Part shown: piece after piece, positions 37,601 through 46,600 of the stretch
How positions within the stretch are numbered: position 1 is the first letter of the stretch
Layout of the letters: each line of letters starts with the position of its first letter
The notes under the pieces: model-generated
What the model saw: only the letters and a program-made list of their open reading frames with translations
The model's database searches: none
Told to the model about the DNA's origin: nothing
Position numbers and translations under genes: made by a program
DNA from: Pseudomonadota bacterium
GTDB taxonomy: Bacteria > Desulfobacterota > Desulfovibrionia > Desulfovibrionales > Desulfovibrionaceae
DNA length: 64,000 nt
Direction: 5' to 3'
NCBI GenBank assembly: GCA_023433925.1
Contig: JAEYTO010000068.1
Location: forward strand, 10,308 to 74,307

Positions 37601-40600
37601 CCCTGCACGACCTGGAGCAGGCTCCGCTGGCCCGGCTGGCTCTTTTCACGCTGGGCAAGGACGAGCATCGGCTTCTGTTCACTGTCCATCACTGCGTCAT
37701 CGACGGCTGGAGCACCGGCATCCTCTTCAGCGAGCTGCTCGGCGAGGAGATGCCGGACGCGCGGTCGGCCACTCCCTTCCGGGCGTACATCGACTGGCTG
37801 AGGCGGCAGGACGGCGCAGCCGTGCGCGCGTGGTGGAAGTCGAGGCTCGACGGTGTCGAGGAGCGCACCGTGCTTCCCGGCCACAAACCTGCGCCGGGGG
37901 CGGCATACGAGGGCAGGTCTCTCGCCCTGCCCATGTCCGAAGACCTCCAGGGACGCCTCACGGGCCTCGCGCGGCGGCTGCACGCGACCATGAACTCCGT
38001 GCTGCAGGCCGCCTGGGCCGTGATCCTTTCCCGCTGCAACGGGCACGAGGACATGGTCTTCGGCGAGGTCGTCTCGGGCCGCCCGCCCGAGCTGCCGGGC
38101 ATGCACGAGATCATCGGCCTGTGCTCCAACACGGCGCCCGTGCGCATCCGCTGCCGGGCCGACGTGCGCTTCTCGGAGCTGGTGGCCTCCGTGCGGGAGA
38201 ACGCGCTCGCCGCGCAGCCGTACGCGTGCTGGCCGCTGGCCGACATACAGGCCCGGCACGAGTTGCGGGGCGACCTGCTCAGCCATTTCTTCGTCATGGA
38301 GAACTACCCGCCGCCCCAGGGGCGCTCGGGGCTCGAAGTGACCGTGCTGGAAGGCTTCAGCCGGACCAACTACGATTTCTCCGTGGTCTGGGAGGTGCGC
38401 GAGGGCGCGCTGTGCGGATCGTTCGTCTTCAACGCGGCCGCGATCCCGGTCTGGCAGGTCGAGGCGCTGGGCGAGGCCTACCTGACCCTGCTGGACGGCG
38501 TGAGCCGCGAGCCCGACGGCGCGCTCTCCTCGTTCCCGCTCCTTCCCGCGCCGACCAAGAAGGCCATGCTCCGCGACTTCGCCCCTCCCGCCGTGAAGTA
38601 CCCCGACCGGAGCGTGGCTGACCTGTTCGCCGGGATGGCGGCGCGCCAGCCCGAGGCGACCGCCCTCGTATTCCAGGGCCAACGGCTGACTTATGGCGAG
38701 CTGGACAGGAGGAGCACCGCCCTGGCCGCGCGCCTGCGCGAGGCCGGAGCAGACAGGGAGCGCATGGTGGCCGTGCTGCTCAACCGGGGGCTCGGCTTCG
38801 GCACGGCCTGCCTGGCCGCGCTCAAGGCTGGCGCGGCCTTTCTGCCGCTGGACCCGGAGACGCCGACGGACAGGCTGCGCTTCATCCTGACGGACGCCTC
38901 CCCCGTGGCGATCGTCAGTGAGTCCGCCCTGGCGGGGCTGTTGCCCGACACGCTCCCATTCTTGGACGCGCACGACGAGCGCCTGCACCAGGATGTCCCG
39001 GAGTTCGAGCCGGCAAGGCCGGCGCCGGACGACGCGGCCTACGCCATCTACACCTCGGGCACCACGGGCGCGCCCAAGGGCGTGGTCATATGCCAGGCCG
39101 CGCTCGCAAACCAGATCCTCTGGACCTGCCGCCATTACGGCCTGTCGTCCAGGTCCGTGCTGACCCATTTCGCCTCGCACGCCTTCGACGTCTCCCTGTG
39201 GGAGACCTTCCCGGCCTTGCTGTCGGGCGCGGCGCTGCACGTGCTCGACGACGGGCTGCGCCACAATCCCGCTCGTCTGGCCGCGTACGTGCGCGAGCAC
39301 GGCGTGACGGACCTGTGGCTGCCGCCCCATCTGGCCGCGATATACCTGAAGGAATACGAGGTCGCGGGGCTGCGCTCCCTGACCGCCGGCGGCGACCGCT
39401 TCGCTCCGCACGCGGCGCGCGGGGCCGGCGCGGACTTCTTCCTGTACAACAACTACGGGCCCACGGAATGCGCCATCACGGCCACGAGCCACAGGTTCCG
39501 GCCCGGCGAGCCCGTGACCATAGGTCGGCCCGTGGACAACACGCCCTGCTACATTCTTGATCGGGCAGGGCACATGCAGCCCCTGGGCTTCCCAGGCGAG
39601 CTGCACATCGGCGGCGTCCAGGTGGGGCGCGGCTACCTGAACCGGCCGGAGCTCACGGAACGCGCGTTCAAGCCCGATCCGTTCCGCGCGGGGGAGCCGG
39701 AAAGCCGCATGTACGCCAGCGGCGATTTGTGCAGCCTGCTGCCGGACGGCCGGATCGCCTTTCATGGCCGCATGGACCAGCAAGTGAAGGTGCGCGGCCA
39801 GCGCATCGAGCTTGGCGAGATCGAGCGGGTGCTGGGCAGGCATCCAGCCGTGGGGCAGTGCGTGGCCACGGTAATGACCGAGGCCTCGGGCGCGGCCCGC
39901 CTGTGCGCCTATGTCATTTCCAAGGACGGCACGCCGGACGGACCGCCGACGGACGAATTGCGCGCCGAGGCGGCCAGGTGGCTGCCCGCCTACATGGTGC
40001 CGGACGTCATCATGGTGCTGGAGGCTTTCCCCCTGACCGTCAGCGGCAAGGTGGACATGCGGCGGCTGCCCAGCCCTCCCGAACATACGCGCGACTACAC
40101 CGCTCCAGGAACCGATGCGGAAAAGGCGCTGGCCACGGCGCTGGCGGATGTCCTGCACGCGGAGCGGGTGGGGCTGCGCGACAATTTCTTCGACCTCGGC
40201 GGGGATTCCATCAAGGCGCTCATGCTCATCGCCCGGCTGGAACGGCAGGGCTACGCGCTGCCCATGAAGGACGTGTTCCTGCCCGTGGACGTGGAGGGGC
40301 TCGCCCGCCTGCTCGTTCCGGCCCCCGGTGCGAGGTCTTTTGGCGCGAAGTCTTTTGGGGAGCCGCGCGGCAGGGAGGCGCCGGAGGAGGACGCGCGCGC
40401 CCTGCGCAAGCGTTTTGCCCGCCAAGGAGTGGAGCGCATCTGCGGGCTGACGCCCATGCAGGAGGGCATGCTCTTCGATATCCGCCATGGAGGGGATGGC
40501 GGCGCGCGGCGGGCCTACCTCATCGAGAACCACGCCGAGATCCGGGGAAACCTGGACCCGCAGGCGATCAAGGAACGCCTGGAGGTGCTCGTCTCCCGGC

Positions 40601-43600
40601 ACGACGCCCTGCGCGCGGTGATCGTGGACCAGGAGGTCTCGCGGCCGTGGCAGGTGGTGCTGCGCCGCAAGCCGTGCATCTTCCGCCACGAGGATCTCGC
40701 GGGCCTGCCCCCGCGCGAGCAGGGCGCGCGCATCCGGGAGTCCTGCGCCGATCTCGCGGGCGACGAGGTCCGGCTGGAACGGGACGCCCTGTTCCGGGTG
40801 GCCCTCTTCACGCTGGGTGAGGACCGCTTCCATCTGGCCCTGGTCTGGCACCACATCATTCTGGACGGCTGGAGCCTCGCGCTGCTCATGAAGGAGCTGT
40901 TCGCCGCCGAGGACCCGGACACGCCCGCCGTGTCCTTCGTAAGCCACGTGGAATGGCTGGAGCAGCAGGACGGCGAAGCCCACCTCGACTGGTGGCGGCG
41001 GCGGTTGGCCGGAGTGGAGAGCGCGACAGGGCTGCCGGGAGATGGCTACGGCGCGGCGCAGCGCGATCCGCCCGATGTTGGCGCGGACGCCGGCGCGGAT
41101 ACCGGCGCGGACAGGCCTGCTGGCGAGCCTGCCTTGCGGGAAGGCAACCAGGCCGCGAATCTGTCCTTCCGGCTGGACCGGCATACGGACGCGCGTCTTC
41201 GCGCCCTGGCGGCGGAGCGCCGCGTGACCGTGAACAGCGTGCTCCAGGCCGCCTGGGCGTTGCTCCTCGCGCGCTACAACGACGCGGAGGAGGTCGTGTA
41301 CGCCGCGCTGAGTTCCGGCCGCCCCGGCGGCGAGCCCGGCGCGGAGGACGTGGTGGGTCTGTGCGTCAACACGCTGCCGGTGCGGGTGGCCTGCCCCTTG
41401 GACGAGCCCTTCATGAGCCTGGCGGCGCGGGTGCAGCATGCGCTCCTGGAGGGCCTGGAGCATGCCGTGTGCTCCGCCGCGGCCATGCGCTCTCTGATCG
41501 GGCCCCGCTTCGCCGACATGCTCTTCGTCATGGAGAACCAGCCCGTGGCGGCGACGGATGCGGGTCTCGCCGTGATGCCGGTGCGCAGCTCCGGGCATAT
41601 CGGTCTGGGCCTCGCCGTGGAATGGCAGGACAACGGCCGCCTGAGCGCGAGCCTGCACTACGATCCCAGGCGGTTCGCGCCGTGGCGCATGGAGTCTTTG
41701 CGCGACCATTATTGCATGCTGCTGGAGCAGGGGATCGGGCGGCCGGACGCGCCTTCGGGAAGCCTGGCCATGCTCACCCCGGCGGAGGAGCGCCGCATGC
41801 TGCGGCACGGCGCTCCGGCGGACAGGGACTGGCCGAAAACGACCTTCCCGGCCCTGTTCCTCGCCGCCGCCGAGCGCCATCCCGATAGAACGGCCCTGGC
41901 CGACGGCAACGCGGCCTACACGTATGCCGAGCTGAGGGCCAGGGCCGAGGCCGTGGCGCGCGGCCTCGTGCGCCTGGGCCTGGAGAGCGGCGACGCGGTG
42001 GCCGTGCTCATGGCCCGCTCGGCGGACTACGCCGTGGCCGAGCTGGGCGTCATGCTGGCCGGAGGGGCCTTCGTGCCCCTGGATGTCTCCTACCCCACGG
42101 AGCGCCTGGCGGACATGATCGAGGACAGCGAAGCGCGCCTGGTCATCACTGATGACGACGCCGAGCACGGCGGGTCGGGCCAGGCCCTGTTCCCGTGGCA
42201 GGATGACCGGGAGAAACAGGCCCCGGCGCGTTGTGCCTTGTCCCGGCTCGCCGCTCCAACGGAAGGCGGGCCGGCGGATTTGCCTCTGCCGGGCGCGGGC
42301 GACCTGGCGTACATTCTCTATACCTCCGGCTCCACGGGCAAGCCCAAGGGCGTCATGATCGAGCACCGGGGGCTCGCCAACCTGTGCCGCTGGTTCCGGC
42401 ACGATCTCGGGACCGGCGAGGGCGACGTGTTCAGCGTGTATGCGCCCTTCGTCTTCGACGCGAGCGTGTACGAACTTTTCCCGGCGTTGGCCTGCGGCGC
42501 CCAAGCGCAGGTGGTCCCGGAAGGCGTCAGGACCGACGAGGGGGTGCTTGCGGCCTTCTTCAGGGACAAGGGCGTCAGCGTGGCCTTTCTTCCGCCCCTG
42601 GTGGGCAAGGCGCTCCTGGAAGGCAGGACGTTCCCGGCCCTGCGGCTGCTGACCCTGGCGGGCGACAAGCCCGGCTCCTTGGCCCCCCAGCCGTTCACGC
42701 TCATGAACGCTTACGGCCCCACGGAATTCACCGTGTGCGCCACGTGCTGGCCGGTCACGGAGGCGCGCGTCGCGCCGCCCATCGGGACGCCCATCGCCAA
42801 CGCATGCTGCCATGTGGTTGATTCACGCATGCGGCTCATGCCCTACGGCGTGCCCGGCGAGCTGTGCCTTTCCGGAGTGCAGCTCGCGCGCGGCTATCGC
42901 AACCTGCCGGAACAGACGGCGGCGAGCTTCGTGCCGAATCCCTTCGCCGACGGGCGGCCGCGCCATGCCCGCATGTACCGCACGGGCGACCGCTGCCGCC
43001 TCATGCCGGACGGGACCCTGGAGTTCCTCGGCCGGATGGACAATCAGCTCAAGGTCCGCGGACAGCGCATCGAGCCGCAGGAGATCGAGCAGGTCCTGCG
43101 CGGGCATCCGGCGGTGGCGGAGGCCGTGGTCGTGCCCGTCCGGCGCGGCGACACGACGGCGCTGCATGCGTATGTGACGGCGGCGGCCGGGACGGAGCCC
43201 GAGGCGATCCTGTCCTGGCTTGCCGAGCGGCTGCCTCCGTGGATGCTGCCCTCGGGCGTGACACGGCTCGAGGCCATGCCGCTCACGGCCAACGGAAAGA
43301 TCGACAAGGCCGCGCTGCCGGAGCCAGTGTTCTGCCCGGTCGGTCCGGCTGACTCGGCTGGCGCGGCTGGCGTACTCGGCGGGGCATCGCCGGCGCGGAC
43401 GGAGACGGAGCGGCTGCTCGCGGAGATATGGCGCGAAGTGCTCGGCGTCGCGGTTCCGGATGTGCAGGCCTCCTTTTTCGCCTTGGGGGGCGACTCCATC
43501 AAGGCCATGCAGGTCGCCTCGCGCGTGCGCGCCGCCGGCCATCGGCTGACCACCCGGCGGATTTTCAGCCTGCAATCCATCTCCCGCCTGGCCGCCGCCA

Positions 43601-46600
43601 TGGAGGAGACGCGGGCGCGCGGCGAGGCAGGCGGCCCCGGGGCCGCCCTGCCCATGAAGGACATCGGCCCTTCGCGAGCGGAGCGGGAGACCATGGAGCG
43701 GGCGCTGGCCGGCCGTGCTCGATCCATCGAGGACGTGTTCGCGCTCACCCCCATGCAGGAGAGCCTGCTGTCCCATCATGTCATGCATCCCGAGTCGGTC
43801 GCGTACCTTGAGCAGACTCGGCTGGACATTCAGGGGCCGCTCGACGCGCGGGCCTTGCGCGAGAACCTCAAGTCCTCGACGCGCCGCCACCAGGCGCTGC
43901 GCAGCGTGTTCTTCTGGAAGGGTGTGACGCGGCCCTATCAGGTCGTCTTCACGCAGGGCCATGCAGCCTTTGAGGAGCACGACCTGACGGGCCTTGCGGA
44001 ACAGGAGCAGGAGGCGCGTCTGGCCGCCGGACTGACGGCCGTCCGCGAACGCGGCCTGGACCTCGAAACGGGCCCGCTGCTCAAACTGTCTCTGTACCGG
44101 CTCGCCCCGGAAAGCCACGCGCTTCTGGTGACCTTCCACCACGCCATCCTCGACGGCTGGAGCATGAACCTGCTCGCGGGCGAGCTGCTTGGAGGATCGC
44201 TCCCGCAAGCCGACGCCGCGCCCGCCCTGCGCGGCTATGCGCAGTGGGTGGCGGACAACGACACGGACGCCGCGCGCGCCTGGTGGAGCGAGCATCTTTC
44301 CGGCGCGCGGCCCGTGCGTCTCGGCCTGCGCGAGCGCGCCCCAGGCGAGCCGGCCGATGTCCGGGACGTCTCGCGCCGCATGGACAGGGAGTTGTGCGCC
44401 CGGTTGCAGGCCCTGGGCGTCTCGCGCGGGATCACCCTGAGCACGCTGCTCCAGACGGCCTGGGGAATCGTGCTCGCGCGGTACGCCGGCCAGGACGAGG
44501 CGACCTTCGGCGTGGTCCTTTCCGGGCGCAACGTGCCCATCGACGGCGTGGAGCGCATGGCCGGCATGTTCGTGCAGACCGTTCCGGCGCGCGTCCATTG
44601 CGGCGACGAACGCGCCTTGGGGGACATCCTGCATGACGTGCAGGACGCCGCCCTGAACGCGGAGAGCCGCGCCCACTGCCCGCTGGCGGACATACTCAAG
44701 GCCACGCCGCACGGCGCGTCGCTCCTGCGCCACCTGTTCGTGTTCGAGAACCTGCCCGAGGCCGCAGCTCCCGGCCACCTCGTGGTCACCGCCAAGGCCG
44801 GCTTCAACGAGACGCCGTACGAAGCCTGCCTCGTGTTCGACCACCAGGCCGGGAAGCAGCGTTTGAGCGCCCGGCTGCAGTACGACGCGCGGACCCTGCC
44901 CGACTGGATGGCCCGAGGGTTGTTGCGCCACCTGGAGACGGTCCTGCGGCGGATGGCGGACGCCCCAGACGCCCCGGACGGCAGGGCGGGCGAGCTGCAT
45001 CTGTTGTCGCACGACGAGGAGGACGCCCTGCTCAGGGCGTCCCTGGCCGAAGCGGTCCCCGGCCAGGCCGACGCCACGGTGGTGGACATGTTCGCCGCCG
45101 CGGCCGAGGCCAGCCCCCAGGCCACGGCGCTCGTCTGCGGCGAGGCCGCGTGGACCTACGCCGAGCTTGACAGGCAGTCCGCCGACCTCGCCAGGGCGTT
45201 GCGGGCCAGGGGCGTCGGGCCGGAATCCGTGGTGGGCGTGCTCCTCGACCGCTCCGGCCAGTGCATCGTGGCCATGCTCGGCATCGCGCGGGCCGGCGGG
45301 GCCTACCTCATGCTCGATCCCGCGCACCCGGCGCTCAGGCTCGCCTTCATGCTGGAGGACTCGGGCGCGCGGCTGCTCCTGGCCGAGAGCGATTTTCCCT
45401 CGTCCGACCTGGCCTTTGGAGGACAGCGGTTGCGCCTGGCCGAGGCCCTGGCCGACGGCGCCTCACGCCAAGAGGATACCGAGCCTGAATTCCCCAAACC
45501 GTCCGACGCCGCTTACGTGGTCTACACCTCGGGCACCACCGGGCAACCCAAGGGCATCGTGGTGGAGCACGCGGCCCTGGCCAACTTCTGCCGCTGGCAC
45601 GGACGATTCCACGGCGTAACGGCGGACGACGTGGCCGGCCATGTCTTCTCCTTCTCCTTCGACGCCTCGGGCTGGGGCATCTTCCCCATGCTGGCCGCCG
45701 GGGCCGCCATCCATGTCCTGACGGGCGAGGACAGGGCAAGCCCGCAGCGGCTGCGCGACTATTTCGACGCGCACGGCGTCAGCCTGGCCAACGTTCCCAC
45801 CGCCTTCGCGGAGCAGCTTCCGGACCTGCCCGCCCCCTCACGCCTGCGCCTGCTCGCTTCCGGCGGCGAGGCCATGCGCTCGTGGAGGCCTCGGCCCTAT
45901 GCGGTCTACAACGAGTACGGCCCCAGCGAGGCCACCATCATGGTCACCTGCCACCGGGTCGCCGAGCGGGACGGCGTCATCCCCATCGGCAGGGCCATTG
46001 CCGGCTGCTGGTGTCTCGTGCTCGACAAGGCCGGGCGGCCGCAACCCTTGGGCGCGCCGGGCGAGCTGCATATCGCGGGCGTCCAGGTGGCGCGGGGCTA
46101 CCTGAACCGGCCCGAGGCCACGCGGACCGCCTTCGTGGAGAATCCCTTCGCCTCCCGGCTTGCGCCCGAAACAGCCCCGGCATATGCGCGCATGTACCGC
46201 ACCGGCGACCTGTGCCGCATGCTCCCCCACGGGGAACTCGTGTTCCTCGGGCGCGTGGATCGGCAACTGAGCGTGCGGGGGCACCGCATCGAGCCCGAGG
46301 AGATCGAGCGGCATCTGCTCTCCTGTCCCGGCGTCAAAGCGGCCCTGGTGACCATGCATGACACGCATGGCCGGCAGCCTGTTCTGTGCGCCTATCTCGT
46401 GAGCGCCGACCCGGACGAATCTCGTTGGAGGGCGCACCTCGCGGAGCGCCTGCCCGCCTACATGACGCCGGGCGCGTTCATCGTCCTGGAGGCCATTCCC
46501 CTGACCGCCAACGGCAAGATAGACACGGCGGCCTTGCCGCCACCTGTTTTCGCGGGCAGCGAGGAACCCGCCCTTGCCCGCACGGCCGAGGAGTTGGCCT

